DNA of 64,000 nucleotides. Origin: Azomonas macrocytogenes (lineage in GTDB: Bacteria; Pseudomonadota; Gammaproteobacteria; Pseudomonadales; Pseudomonadaceae). The position numbers and the translations under genes were made by a program. The stretch is taken from the NCBI RefSeq assembly GCF_014191985.1, contig NZ_JACHXI010000010.1, forward strand, positions 1 through 64,000. Reading direction: 5' to 3'. Below, in pieces: positions 1 to 9,039 of the stretch. The notes beneath the pieces are model-generated. The model saw only the letters and a program-made list of their open reading frames with translations. It had not been told where the DNA came from and searched no databases. The first letter of the stretch is position 1; each line of letters begins with the position of its first letter.

Positions 1-53
1 TTGGCTACCTGTCGCCCAACGACTATGCCAGGAAGATGAAGCAGGCCGCTTGA
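1..53 (+). CDS. IS3-family transposase (OrfB), C-terminal fragment
   Basis: In the frame starting at base 3 the translation is GYLSPNDYARKMKQAA followed by TGA at 51-53. The LGYLSPxDYE-type tail is characteristic of the extreme C-terminus of IS3-family OrfB integrase-core proteins. Catalytic residues lie upstream of the window. The frame is open to the window edge, so this is only the last 16 codons of the gene. Confidence 0.6.
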   Translation, partial: GYLSPNDYARKMKQAA

Positions 54-93
54 CCCCGTGCTTCTTGGCGTCCGTTCTCAGGGGACAGGTTCA
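1..93 (+). mobile_element. Right end of an IS3-family-like insertion sequence (truncated by window edge)
   Basis: The first 53 bases encode the C-terminus of a DDE transposase. About 40 bases of non-coding DNA follow before an aldo/keto reductase reading frame resumes abruptly. The stretch at 73-93 (CGTTCTCAGGGGACAGGTTCA) resembles the terminal repeat of IS3-type elements, which end in CA. Together these suggest that base 93 is the right tip of the element. The left end and any target duplication lie outside the window, so the family call rests on the transposase tail and the end sequence only. Confidence 0.6.
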
Positions 94-460
94 AGGATTT
101 CTCACTGGCGCCTTCGGCTCGCCCGACGATTTTGCCAAAGACGACTATCGTCGCTTCAGCCCACGCTTCCAGGGCGAGAATTTCCAACGCAATCTCGAAC
201 TGGTCGACCAGGTGAAAAGCATGGCTGCCGACAAGGGCGTCAAGCCTGCCCAATTGGCGCTCGCCTGGGTGCTGGCGCAAGGCGAGGATCTGATCCCGAT
301 TCCCGGCACCAAACACCGCACCTATCTGGAGGAAAACATCGCTGCGGTGGATATCGAGCTGAGCCAGGCCGATCTCGCTCGACTGAATGCGCTATTCCCG
401 CCGGATGCGGCAGCGGGAATGCGCTACCCGGAGGCGGTCATGACCATGGTGAATATTTAG
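94..460 (+). pseudogene. Aldo/keto reductase, 3' fragment truncated by the IS element
   Basis: About 120 residues of an NADPH-dependent aldo/keto reductase (AKR13/YakC-like) are present. The fragment begins inside the conserved (G)RGFLTG segment, seen here as GFLTGAF. It continues through SPDDF...DYRRFSPRF, the cofactor-binding PIPGTKH segment with NADP-phosphate-binding neighbours, and the C-terminal LSQADLARLN helix. The N-terminal barrel with the catalytic Asp/Tyr/Lys/His is absent. A continuous upstream frame (bases 2-93) translates to non-family sequence, which places the break at the IS end. The fragment is unlikely to be functional. It could be transcribed from the IS but would lack the active site. 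Confidence 0.75.
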
Positions 461-477
461 TTTTGCCAGGGCGAGGC

Positions 478-503
478 CGGATGGGCGACGCAGCGCCCAT
501 CCG
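478..503. terminator. Intergenic hairpin between the reductase remnant and gabD
   Basis: A perfect 10-bp inverted repeat, CGGATGGGCG and CGCCCATCCG, is separated by 6 bases. It lies between the convergent ends of the reductase fragment (460) and gabD (580). No good T-run follows on either strand, so it is a terminator-like hairpin rather than a certain intrinsic terminator. Confidence 0.45.
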
Positions 504-579
504 ATGTGTGCGAAATGACACCGGGTTGCCCTGGCGAAGCATTCGTCAAGCCTATGCCCGGCGCTGCCTGTGACTGGGT

Positions 580-2028
580 TCAGACATTCAGGCAGAGATA
601 TTTCATTTCCAGGTATTCCTCGATGCCATACCGGGAGCCTTCGCGGCCCAGGCCCGAGGACTTGATGCCGCCGAACGGCGCCACTTCCGTGGAAATCAGG
701 CCGGTATTGATACCGACCATGCCGTATTCCAACGCCTCCGCCACCCGGAAAACCCGGCTGAGGTCGCGGGCGTAGAAGTAGGAGGCCAGGCCGAACTCGG
801 TGGCGTTGGCCTTGGCAATGGCTTCTTCTTCGGTCTTGAAGCGGAACAGCGGCGCCAGTGGACCGAAGGTTTCCTCGTGAGAGACCTTGGCGTCATCCGG
901 TACATCGACCAGTAGGGTCGGTTCGAAATACGTCCCGCCCAGGCTATGAGAGTTGCCGCCGGCGATCAGCTGGGCACCCTTGGCCAGGGCATCGTCGATA
1001 TGCTCGCGCACTTTGGCCACGGCGCGTTCGTCGATCAAAGGACCGATCTCGACCCCTTCATCCAGGCCGTTGCCGACCTTGAGCCGGCCGACTGCCGCCT
1101 TGAGTTTTTCCGCGAACGCGTCATACACGCCATCCTGCACATAGAGGCGGTTGACGCAGACACAGGTTTGCCCGGCATTGCGATATTTCGATGACAGGGC
1201 GCCTTTGACCGCTTCGTCCAGATCGGCATCGTCGAAAACGATAAAAGGCGCGTTGCCGCCCAGTTCCAGGGAAATTTTCTTGATGGTGGCTGCGCTTTGT
1301 TGCATCAGCTTGGCGCCGATTTCAGTGGAACCGGTGAAGGATAGCTTGCGCACCTTGGCGTTGGCGGTCAGCTCGCCACCAATTTCGCCGGACGCGCCGG
1401 TGACGATGCTGAGCACACCCTGGGGAATCCCGGCCCGTTCGGCCAGCACCGCCAGCGCCAGGGCGGAGAACGGGGTCTGGCTGGCGGGCTTGACGACCAT
1501 GGTGCAACCGGCCGCCAGGGCCGGACCGGCCTTGCGGGTGATCATCGCGGCCGGGAAATTCCACGGGGTGATGGCCGCAGTGACACCGACCGGCTGCTTG
1601 ATCACCAGAATGCGTTTGTCGGCCTGGTGGCCGGGAATGGTATCGCCGTAGACACGCTTGGCTTCCTCGGCGAACCATTCGATGAAGGCGGCAGCGTAGA
1701 CGATCTCGCCTTTGGCCTCGGCCAGCGGCTTGCCTTGTTCCAGGGTCATCAGTCGGGCCAGATCGTCCTGGTTTTCCAGAATCAGTTCGAACCAGCGGCG
1801 CAGCTTCTGCGAGCGCTCCTTGGCGGTCAGCGCCCGCCAGGCCGGCAGGGCGCGCTCGGCGGCATCGATGGCGCGGCGAGTTTCCGCCGTGCCCATTTTA
1901 GGCACGCTGCCCAAGGGCTGGTTGCTGGCAGGATCGGTGACTTCGATGGTCTGGCCATGATCGGCATCCAGCCAGGCGCCATCGATATAGGCTTGCTGGC
2001 GGAACAGGCTGCTGTCGTTGAGTTGCAT
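580..2028 (-). CDS. gabD: NADP-dependent succinate-semialdehyde dehydrogenase
   Basis: A 482-residue cytosolic aldehyde dehydrogenase that oxidises succinate semialdehyde to succinate, the last step of the GABA shunt. Visible motifs are the NAD(P)-binding PWNFP segment, SFTGSTEIG, the general-base Glu in LELGGNAPFIVFDDAD, and the catalytic Cys in NAGQTCVCVNR. The start at 2028 (MQLNDSSLF) gives the usual GabD length and has AGGAA about 9 bases upstream. A start 13 codons further up is possible but adds a non-conserved tail. In many pseudomonads gabD sits next to gabT; here no aminotransferase is adjacent, so GABA transamination must be encoded elsewhere. Confidence 0.92.
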   Translation of the reverse strand: MQLNDSSLFRQQAYIDGAWLDADHGQTIEVTDPASNQPLGSVPKMGTAETRRAIDAAERALPAWRALTAKERSQKLRRWFELILENQDDLARLMTLEQGKPLAEAKGEIVYAAAFIEWFAEEAKRVYGDTIPGHQADKRILVIKQPVGVTAAITPWNFPAAMITRKAGPALAAGCTMVVKPASQTPFSALALAVLAERAGIPQGVLSIVTGASGEIGGELTANAKVRKLSFTGSTEIGAKLMQQSAATIKKISLELGGNAPFIVFDDADLDEAVKGALSSKYRNAGQTCVCVNRLYVQDGVYDAFAEKLKAAVGRLKVGNGLDEGVEIGPLIDERAVAKVREHIDDALAKGAQLIAGGNSHSLGGTYFEPTLLVDVPDDAKVSHEETFGPLAPLFRFKTEEEAIAKANATEFGLASYFYARDLSRVFRVAEALEYGMVGINTGLISTEVAPFGGIKSSGLGREGSRYGIEEYLEMKYLCLNV

Positions 2029-2093
2029 GGGGAATTTCCTCAGTCTGCCGGGCGCCCGGTCGGGCACCTCATGAGCGGAATTCGGCGTTCATG

Positions 2094-3011
2094 TCATGCC
2101 TGCAGAGGCTCTGTCCAGAGGCTGACTCCAAGGTTCGCCTGGGCACCGGGCGCCAGTTCGACGATATCGTCCAACACGTTCGCCGTTTCGATGCAGAGCA
2201 TGCGCTGCCAGGCGTCATCGGCGAATTGCGAAAGGCGCTTGCCCTTGTCGATCCACGGATTCCAGACGATGGCCGAGCACGAATCGTGCGCCTGGAGGCA
2301 GATCTGCCGTTGCCAGCGTGGATCACGCAGACGGATCAGCTCGGGCGTGCCCAGGTAGATGCGGTCGGTCTCGCCGGTGAAGGTCAGCGCGCCGTCCTGG
2401 GTGCGCTCGCTCCAGTCTTGCAAGGTATCGATATAGCGGCAGCCGGCCAGTTCGGGAATCTCGACCTGATGGATATCGCTGACGGCGAAATAAGTATGCA
2501 GGGCCTGGCTCAGGGCGACTGGCTGGTCGCCATCGTTGCGGCTGGCCAGCGTCAGGGTCAGGCGTTTTTCATCGAGGCGGATTGCCAGGCTTGGCGTGAC
2601 TTGGTGAGGCCAGTCCGGTAGGCCTTCCGGCGAGTGGGTCAGGCCAAAGACCAGGGTGATGGCATGGTCTGCCGCCGCGATATCCTGCAACTGCCAGGGT
2701 AGATTGCGTACCAGCCCGTGGAATGGACCGGCTGCCGGGTCGCGATGCATGGCCTGGACGCTCTGGGGGCTGCGCTTGAGATCGCCGAACCAGGGCCAGC
2801 ACAGCGGCGCGCCGCCGCGCAGGGACTGGCCGCGCTTGAATTCTGCCTGCTCGCTGAGCCAGATCAGCGGTTGCTCGCCTCGGCGCTGGTAACTCAGAAC
2901 CTGAGCGCCTTGTTCGGCGACCAGTAGTTCGGCTTGTGCCGTACCGATTCGCCAGCAGGTCAGTTGGTCTTTTTCCTGGCGTTCGACGCGTAATGACAGC
3001 GAGTGGGACAT
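2094..3011 (-). CDS. D-hexose-6-phosphate mutarotase (YeaD-type, aldose 1-epimerase family)
   Basis: A 305-residue cytosolic protein of the galactose mutarotase-like beta-sandwich family, subclass glucose-6-phosphate 1-epimerase (YeaD/YMR099c). It interconverts alpha and beta anomers of hexose 6-phosphates. Diagnostic segments are SLRGGAPLCWPWFG, the catalytic His region GPFHGLVRN, LSQALHTYFAVSDI with the second His, and the acidic VWNPWIDKGKRL...CIETANV segment near the C-terminus. The start at 3011 (MSHSLSL) has AGGAAC-type purines upstream and avoids 39 non-conserved residues. It is on the same strand as gabD but 65 bases away, so co-transcription is possible without a clear functional link. 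Confidence 0.88.
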   Translation of the reverse strand: MSHSLSLRVERQEKDQLTCWRIGTAQAELLVAEQGAQVLSYQRRGEQPLIWLSEQAEFKRGQSLRGGAPLCWPWFGDLKRSPQSVQAMHRDPAAGPFHGLVRNLPWQLQDIAAADHAITLVFGLTHSPEGLPDWPHQVTPSLAIRLDEKRLTLTLASRNDGDQPVALSQALHTYFAVSDIHQVEIPELAGCRYIDTLQDWSERTQDGALTFTGETDRIYLGTPELIRLRDPRWQRQICLQAHDSCSAIVWNPWIDKGKRLSQFADDAWQRMLCIETANVLDDIVELAPGAQANLGVSLWTEPLQA

Positions 3012-3180
3012 CGGCAGGTTCCTTGTTCCTGAGAGAGGTTGCGCATTAGAACCACAGCCTTGGGAAAACGCCAATACAGGCTGCAGGAGCGCAAACAGGC
3101 GGACGGGGTGACGATATCGGGAGCGCACGACGGCAATGCTGCGCAGGAAGGAACATACCGTCGTACGGGTGGTGAATGGA

Positions 3181-3606
3181 TCAGTTTTCCAGTGTGGCGT
3201 GCAGGCTGATTTCGGCGTTCAGTACGCGCGATACCGGACAGCCTTCCTTCGCCTGGGTGGCCAGCTCCTGGAATTTGGCGTTATCGGTGCCGGGAATTTT
3301 GGCCTTGAGCTCCAGGGCGATGGCCGTGATGGTGAAGGCATCGCCAATTTTCTCGAAATTGACTTCGGCCTTGGTTTCGATGCGTTCGGCGGTCAGGCCC
3401 GCCTGGCCGAGGATGTTCGACAGGGCCATGGAAAAGCAGCCGGCATGGGCAGCTCCAATCAGTTCTTCAGGGTTGGTGCCGGGGGTATCTTCGAAGCGGG
3501 TGTTGAAGCCGTAAGGCGTATCCTTCAAGGCACCGCTCTGGGTGCTGAGCGAGCCTTTGCCATCCTTCAGTCCACCTTGCCATACAGCTGATGCGGTCTT
3601 CTTCAT
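3181..3606 (-). CDS. osmC: OsmC-family organic hydroperoxide peroxidase
   Basis: A 141-residue thiol peroxidase that reduces organic hydroperoxides. The two redox cysteines of the family are present: Cys57 in GAAHAGCFSMAL (peroxidatic) and Cys123 in AKEGCPVSRVL (resolving). The N-terminal KTASAVWQGGLKDGKGSLST strand and the NPEELIGAAHA motif favour OsmC over the Ohr subgroup. Length is normal. A GGAGGAAA ribosome-binding site lies just upstream of the ATG at 3606. It is probably transcribed alone. Confidence 0.9.
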   Translation of the reverse strand: MKKTASAVWQGGLKDGKGSLSTQSGALKDTPYGFNTRFEDTPGTNPEELIGAAHAGCFSMALSNILGQAGLTAERIETKAEVNFEKIGDAFTITAIALELKAKIPGTDNAKFQELATQAKEGCPVSRVLNAEISLHATLEN

Positions 3607-3725
3607 GCTGTGTTTCCTCCGGGTAGGGACGTTTGCGTCAGCTTATTCAGAGGTGGCGCCGGCAAGACTAGTTCCGGGAAAATATGGGGCTGGGTAAATG
3701 TACGGGCGCCTGGAGGCGGATTCTT

Positions 3726-4376
<651 letters not shown>

Positions 4377-4439
4377 GGAAGGTTCCGGTGACAGTGTGCG
4401 GCTTGGCGCCGCTTCGGTAGCGTGGCGGCCGCACGAGTA

Positions 4440-4445
4440 TATAAT
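4440..4445 (+). promoter_or_regulatory. Perfect -10 hexamer upstream of the cytochrome c4 gene
   Basis: TATAAT lies about 100 bases before the cytochrome start. The expected -35 position (TTCGGT-like, around 4415-4422) is poor. This is a likely but unproven sigma-70 promoter. Confidence 0.4.
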
Positions 4446-4545
4446 GCCGCCCGTTTTTATGTGCGCCTGCCCGGTCGATGGTGCAAATTCCGGCTTTAGC
4501 CATGGATGATACTGTTCAATGACCCAATGCTTTCTGGATCAGTCT

Positions 4546-5154
4546 GTGAAACGAGTGCTCGCAAGTCTGTTGCTGGCCCTGGGGCTGGTCGGTCAGGTCC
4601 AGGCGCAAGGCGATCCGCAGGCCGGCCGGGGTAAGGCTGCCCTGTGCGGGGCCTGCCATGGCATGGATGGTAACAGCCCGGTGCCGAATTTCCCGAAACT
4701 GGCCGGCCAGGGTGAGCCTTATCTGCTCAAGCAACTGCGGGAGATCAAGGCCGGCAGCGGGCGTAAAGTGTTCGAGATGACCGGCATGCTCGACGCGCGG
4801 GATGAGCAGGAACTGGCCGATATCGCCGCTTATTTCGCCATGCAAAAACCACTGTCCGGTTATGCCGATCCGGCCTTGGTCGAGCGTGGCGAGCAGCTTT
4901 TTCGCGGCGGCGACATGGCACTCGGGGTGCCGGCCTGCAGCGGTTGTCACGCGCCCGACGGCGTCGGCAACGGCCCGGCCCGCTTTCCGCGCCTGGCCGG
5001 GCAGCATTCAGCCTACACCGCCAAGCAGTTGAACGATTTTCGCGATGGCGTACGCAGCAACGATGGCGATGCCATGCCTATGCGTGCTATCGCCGCCAGG
5101 CTCGGCAAGCGCGATATCGAGGCCTTGGCCAGCTATATCCAGGGTTTGCATTGA
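4546..5154 (+). CDS. cc4: Di-heme cytochrome c4
   Basis: A periplasmic or membrane-associated electron carrier of about 202 residues with two class I cytochrome domains. The heme attachment sites are CGACH and CSGCH, and each domain has a later Met ligand in segments such as EMTGM and DAMPMRAIA. A GTG start at 4546 gives MKRVLASLLLALGLVGQVQA, a clean signal peptide cut after VQA that matches the pseudomonad homologue I recall. An ATG at 4519 in the same frame would add nine residues and is the alternative. The nearby dsbA fits a periplasmic redox neighbourhood. The second cytochrome that accompanies it in PAO1 is not present here. Confidence 0.9.
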   Translation: MKRVLASLLLALGLVGQVQAQGDPQAGRGKAALCGACHGMDGNSPVPNFPKLAGQGEPYLLKQLREIKAGSGRKVFEMTGMLDARDEQELADIAAYFAMQKPLSGYADPALVERGEQLFRGGDMALGVPACSGCHAPDGVGNGPARFPRLAGQHSAYTAKQLNDFRDGVRSNDGDAMPMRAIAARLGKRDIEALASYIQGLH

Positions 5155-5523
5155 GAACTCATCAGCCTTCAGCCGGGCCCGGAGCATCGCCGGCGAAGCG
5201 CTGTGTATGGGCCTGCCGCACGAAGTTGCCGGCCCCGCTATCGTAGCCGACGGCGGTTTGATGGCTTGATCCAGTCTTTGTTTACTTCGATATGCCGGTT
5301 TGAGCAAAAATAAGTGAATCAGGACAGGCTCTGGCGAAAAGGCTTTGACGCGCCGGTGGATGTGGTAGAAAAAGGGTGACCGAAGCTGCATACCGGGTCG
5401 CCTGTTTTCGTTTCGCCTGCCCTGCAGCGGACGTAGCCGCAGACCGGTTTCAGCGTCTCGTTCATTCTCGCCTGCCAGGCCCTGGGGCGTGGCTGGCAAT
5501 CTTCGCAGCTCAAGGAGTCATCA
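5155..5523. other. Intergenic region between cytochrome c4 and dsbA
   Basis: This 369-bp stretch has no convincing gene. Antisense frames crossing it lack a ribosome-binding site and conserved motifs. It presumably holds the dsbA promoter, and a purine-rich AAGGAG ribosome-binding site sits just before 5524. It occupies the place where PAO1 has a second cytochrome gene, but no heme motif remains. Confidence 0.5.
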
Positions 5524-6153
5524 ATGCGTAAGCTCATTCTCGGTATCGTTCTTGCCACGACCAGCCTGTTCGGGTTGGCAGCCCAGGCGGAGGAGTTCGA
5601 AGCCGGCAAGAATTATGTCGAGTTGGAGAAGCCCGTTCCCGTCGCCCAGCCAGGCAAGATCGAGGTGGTCGAGGTGTTCTGGTACGGCTGCCCGCACTGC
5701 TATCAGTTCGAGCCAGTGCTCAATCCATGGGTCGAGAAGTTGCCCAAGGATGTAGCCTTCCATCGGATTCCCGCCCTGTTCGGCAAGATCTGGGACATCC
5801 ATGGCCAACTCTTCCTGACCCTGGAAACCATGGGTGTCGAGCAAAAAGTGCACGATGCGGTGTTCGCCGCCATTCACAAAGAAGGCAAGAAGCTCGCTAC
5901 GCCAGACGAAATGGCCGACTTTCTCGTTGGCCAGGGCGTTGATCGCGAGGCATTCCTCGGTACCTATAACTCCTTCGCGGTGAAGGGCAATATGGAGAAA
6001 GTCAGGAAGCAGGCCATGTCCTACAAGATCGCCGGTGTGCCGACCATGGTGATCAACGGTAAATATCGTTTCGACATTAGCTCGGCTGGCGGCCCGGAGC
6101 ACATGCTCGAGCTGGCCGATAGCCTGATCGCCAAAGAACGCGCGGCGCAGTGA
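5524..6153 (+). CDS. dsbA: Thiol:disulfide interchange protein DsbA
   Basis: A 209-residue periplasmic thioredoxin-fold oxidase that introduces disulfides into exported proteins and is reoxidised by DsbB. A signal peptide (MRKLILGIVLATTSLFGLAAQAEE) is followed by the active site Cys56-Pro-His-Cys59 in FWYGCPHCYQFEP. The helical insertion domain follows, then the cis-Pro loop AGVPTMVING near the C-terminus. The AAGGAG ribosome-binding site is well spaced. The downstream endonuclease-family gene follows after 6 bases, so the genes probably share a transcript. Confidence 0.95.
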   Translation: MRKLILGIVLATTSLFGLAAQAEEFEAGKNYVELEKPVPVAQPGKIEVVEVFWYGCPHCYQFEPVLNPWVEKLPKDVAFHRIPALFGKIWDIHGQLFLTLETMGVEQKVHDAVFAAIHKEGKKLATPDEMADFLVGQGVDREAFLGTYNSFAVKGNMEKVRKQAMSYKIAGVPTMVINGKYRFDISSAGGPEHMLELADSLIAKERAAQ

Positions 6154-6159
6154 TCCATC

Positions 6160-7026
6160 ATGCTGCGTCGTTGGAGTACACCGCGCTCGGCCATTTGCGG
6201 TCGGGCCAAGGTCAATTCCCAGTGCCTCGATAGCAGTGGCCTGCCGGCGGATGGCCGGCTTCGGCTGCTCAGCTTCAACATCCAGGTTGGTATCGGTACG
6301 GGTAGTTACCGCCATTATCTGACCCGCAGTTGGCAGCACCTGCTGCCGCATGCCGGGCGGGCGCTGAATCTCGGGCGGATCGGGGAACTGCTCGGGCGCT
6401 ACGATCTGGTCGCCCTGCAGGAGGCCGATGGCGGCAGCCTGCGCTCGGGCTACGTCAATCAGGTCGAGCACCTGGCCCAGCTCGGTGCCTTCCCCTACTG
6501 GTATCAACAGCTCAATCGAAACCTCGGCTACTTTGCCCAGCACAGCAATGGCGTGCTGAGCCGACTCGAGCCGCATTTGCTGGAAGACCATCCATTGCCT
6601 GGGCCCGCCGGGCGTGGCGCCATCCTGCTGCGCTTCGGCGACGGCGCCGAAAGCCTGGCTGTGGTGATGATGCACCTGGCGCTGGGCACCCGGGTCCGCA
6701 CCCGGCAACTGGCCTATATACGTGAGCTGATCGGCGGTTATCGCCACGTGGTGCTGATGGGGGACATGAACACCCATGCGGTGGATCTGCTGGAACACTC
6801 TCCGCTGCGCGACCTCGGCCTGCTGGCACCGCAGATCGAGGCTACTTTTCCCAGTTGGCGACCGCGCCGCTGCCTGGACCATATTCTGCTCAGTCCGAGC
6901 CTTGCTATCGAACGGGTCGAGGTACTGGCCCAGCCGATTTCCGATCACCTTCCGGTCGCCGTCGAGATCCGTTTGCCCACGGATTTGCACAAAGGCGCGC
7001 AGCCTCTGATCACGACTCCCGTGTGA
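6160..7026 (+). CDS. Endonuclease/exonuclease/phosphatase family protein
   Basis: A 288-residue member of the EEP (DNase I-like) metal-dependent hydrolase fold. Motifs seen are LRLLSFNIQVG (strand with metal Asn), YDLVALQEADG (metal Glu), VVLMGDMNTH (Asp/Asn catalytic pair), CLDHILLS and the terminal SDHLPVAVEI (Asp-His). The substrate cannot be assigned; the family includes nucleases and phospholipid or inositol phosphatases. It lies between dsbA and the GGDEF gene as in PAO1, with a 6-base gap to dsbA and a one-base TGATG overlap with the following gene. This indicates an operon with translational coupling. Confidence 0.85.
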   Translation: MLRRWSTPRSAICGRAKVNSQCLDSSGLPADGRLRLLSFNIQVGIGTGSYRHYLTRSWQHLLPHAGRALNLGRIGELLGRYDLVALQEADGGSLRSGYVNQVEHLAQLGAFPYWYQQLNRNLGYFAQHSNGVLSRLEPHLLEDHPLPGPAGRGAILLRFGDGAESLAVVMMHLALGTRVRTRQLAYIRELIGGYRHVVLMGDMNTHAVDLLEHSPLRDLGLLAPQIEATFPSWRPRRCLDHILLSPSLAIERVEVLAQPISDHLPVAVEIRLPTDLHKGAQPLITTPV

Positions 7027-8936
7027 TGAAGGACGACTGGAAAAACAAGTACCTGAATAGCCTTGACCACCAGGAAGCGCGGGAGAAACTCTGGCATGCC
7101 CGCCTTGATTTGCTGCGCCGCAGCCTGGTACGCACCAGCATGGCGGCCGAGGGCAACGACCGGATGGTCGATGGCTGTATGAAGGAACTGCGCGATCTGC
7201 TGCTGCATCGCAATGACCTGGACGCTGGCCTTGAAGAGTTGGTGCCGCGCCTGGAAAAAGCCTTACTGGTTTCCGACCGGCAGCGTGAGGAGCGGCTGGA
7301 ACAGATTTCCCGGGCCTTGCGGTGCCTGGTCGAACCGTTGCGCCAGCTGTCGGTAGCTTCCACCACCAACCGCTCGCTCAAGCGCCTGGCCAGGAAGCTC
7401 AATGGCCGGATAGAACAGCTTGACGAACTGCAAGTCCTGCTTCACGAACTGAGCGAGCTGCAGAGACAGGTACTCACGCCGTCGCCAGCAACCGACCAGG
7501 CTCGGGGTGGTCTGCTGCAACGCCTATTTGGCGGCAAGCTTCCAGCCGGCGCATCCGACGTGCTGCCAGCACCGCAGGCGACGGCTTCGATTCCCGATAC
7601 CGCCGCAGCGGTCGAGCCAGTAGCGGATGCTTCGCCTGTCGATACGACCGATGTGGTATCGGCCGACTCGAAAATTTCTGTCGACGCGGCACCTGTACCG
7701 GTCGAGCCGTCGCTGGGTGAAGCGCTCGGATATGCTGCGACGGCAACGCTTGCGCCGCCGCTCCATGATCAATCCACCCAGGCGGTATCGCTGGACGAAA
7801 GCGAATACGCTCTGCCATTCAATCCGGAGCCGGCCTATGGCGCCGTTGCCGAGCACATCGAAACCACCCTGCTTGGCCTGCTGGAAGATCTCCAACTGTC
7901 CGCCGCCGAACAACCCCAGGTCCAGGCGATTCGCGACCGCGTTCTGCATGGGCTGAACTGGTACGAATTGGCGCCGCTGCTCGATGACCTGGCAGTGCTG
8001 CTGCGCGGGTTGTTCGGTTTCGATCCGCAGGCTTTCGAGAAACAGGTCGGGCAACTGAATCAGCGGCTGGCCTCGACGCAGGATAGCCTGACGATCGTGC
8101 ACGAAGGTCATTGCCACGCCAGCGAGGTTGCCGCTGCCTTCGATTGCGCCCTGCGTGAACAAGCCGCTGGGCTGCATGGCTGTGTCCGGCAGGCGACCGA
8201 ACTGGCCGAGGTGAAGCAAACTGTCGTGGCGCGAGTGAGTGATCTGTTGCAAACCGTCGATGCCTATCAGGGCCGGCGCCGGGAAGTCGAAGTACAATTC
8301 GGCGAGCAATTGCAGCAGCTGCGCGAACGACTGTCTGGCATTGAACAGACGGCCGGCAAGCTCCGGCAGAGCCTGGAGGAGCAGCGGCACAAAGCGCTGC
8401 ATGACAGCCTGACCGGCCTGCCTAACCGGGCGGCTTTGGGCGACCGATTGGACCTCGAAGTGGCGCGTTGGCAACGCTATGGTGGTGATCTGCTGCTGGC
8501 GATCATGGACATCGATCACTTCAAGAACATCAACGACACCTACGGCCATCTGGCTGGCGATAAGGTGCTGCGGATCATCGCCAGCAAGTGGCGCTTGCGC
8601 CTGCGCAAGACCGACTTTATTGCCCGTTATGGCGGTGAGGAATTCGTGTTGCTGCTGCCGGCCACTACCATCGAAGCCGGGAGGCAGGTTTTGGACGACC
8701 TGCGCCGTGGCACCGAAGAATGTCCCTTCCATTTCAAGGGCGAGCGGATTCTGGTGACAGTTTCAACTGGGCTGACTTTCTTCGGTGGGCAGGATGTTCC
8801 CGAGCGCGTCTTCGAGCGGGCCGATCAGGCGCTTTATCGGGCCAAGCAAGCGGGTCGTAATCGGGTAGAGTTGGGTTGGATGCCCAAGCAGAGCGCCAGA
8901 ACCAGCATTGATCCGCCAGGTATTATCGAGGCTTAA
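7026..8936 (+). CDS. Diguanylate cyclase (GGDEF domain) with long alpha-helical N-terminus
   Basis: A 636-residue protein. The N-terminal roughly 150 residues are Leu/Arg/Glu-rich helices. A Pro/Ala/Val-rich low-complexity linker follows (about residues 160-270), then another helical segment, and a C-terminal GGDEF domain from about residue 460. The active site is RYGGEEFVLLLPA. An RxxD inhibitory site (RKTD) lies five residues before it, so product-inhibited c-di-GMP synthesis is expected. The metal/substrate loop DIDHFKNINDTYGH is intact. There are no predicted membrane spans. It is probably the orthologue of PAO1 PA5487 (DgcH), judged by gene order. The ATG overlaps the upstream stop. Confidence 0.85.
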   Translation: MKDDWKNKYLNSLDHQEAREKLWHARLDLLRRSLVRTSMAAEGNDRMVDGCMKELRDLLLHRNDLDAGLEELVPRLEKALLVSDRQREERLEQISRALRCLVEPLRQLSVASTTNRSLKRLARKLNGRIEQLDELQVLLHELSELQRQVLTPSPATDQARGGLLQRLFGGKLPAGASDVLPAPQATASIPDTAAAVEPVADASPVDTTDVVSADSKISVDAAPVPVEPSLGEALGYAATATLAPPLHDQSTQAVSLDESEYALPFNPEPAYGAVAEHIETTLLGLLEDLQLSAAEQPQVQAIRDRVLHGLNWYELAPLLDDLAVLLRGLFGFDPQAFEKQVGQLNQRLASTQDSLTIVHEGHCHASEVAAAFDCALREQAAGLHGCVRQATELAEVKQTVVARVSDLLQTVDAYQGRRREVEVQFGEQLQQLRERLSGIEQTAGKLRQSLEEQRHKALHDSLTGLPNRAALGDRLDLEVARWQRYGGDLLLAIMDIDHFKNINDTYGHLAGDKVLRIIASKWRLRLRKTDFIARYGGEEFVLLLPATTIEAGRQVLDDLRRGTEECPFHFKGERILVTVSTGLTFFGGQDVPERVFERADQALYRAKQAGRNRVELGWMPKQSARTSIDPPGIIEA

Positions 8937-8969
8937 TGCCGCTGAATGGAGCTTGCTCCTTCGCCTTGT

Positions 8970-8993
8970 GCGGCCAATGACGTCATTGGGCGC
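8970..8993. promoter_or_regulatory. Long palindrome upstream of ampDh2
   Basis: CCAATGACGTCATTGG at 8974-8989 is a perfect 16-bp palindrome. The flanking GCG and CGC extend it to 24 positions with one mismatched pair. It lies 33 bases downstream of the GGDEF stop and 46 bases before the amidase start. It could be an operator for a dimeric regulator or a cruciform/transcript hairpin. No T-run follows, so it is not an intrinsic terminator. Confidence 0.5.
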
Positions 8994-9039
8994 GGCAACC
9001 TGGTTCGCGCATAAACGTCAATAGATCCAAGAGGTTGCA

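Noticed and set aside
5521-6990. Long minus-strand open frame opposite dsbA and the endonuclease-family gene
   Set aside because: It is antisense to two well-supported genes with clear motifs. The long frame is a by-product of high GC at third positions.
7524-8732. Minus-strand frame of about 400 codons opposite the GGDEF gene
   Set aside because: No family motif or ribosome-binding site; a shadow of the diguanylate cyclase gene.
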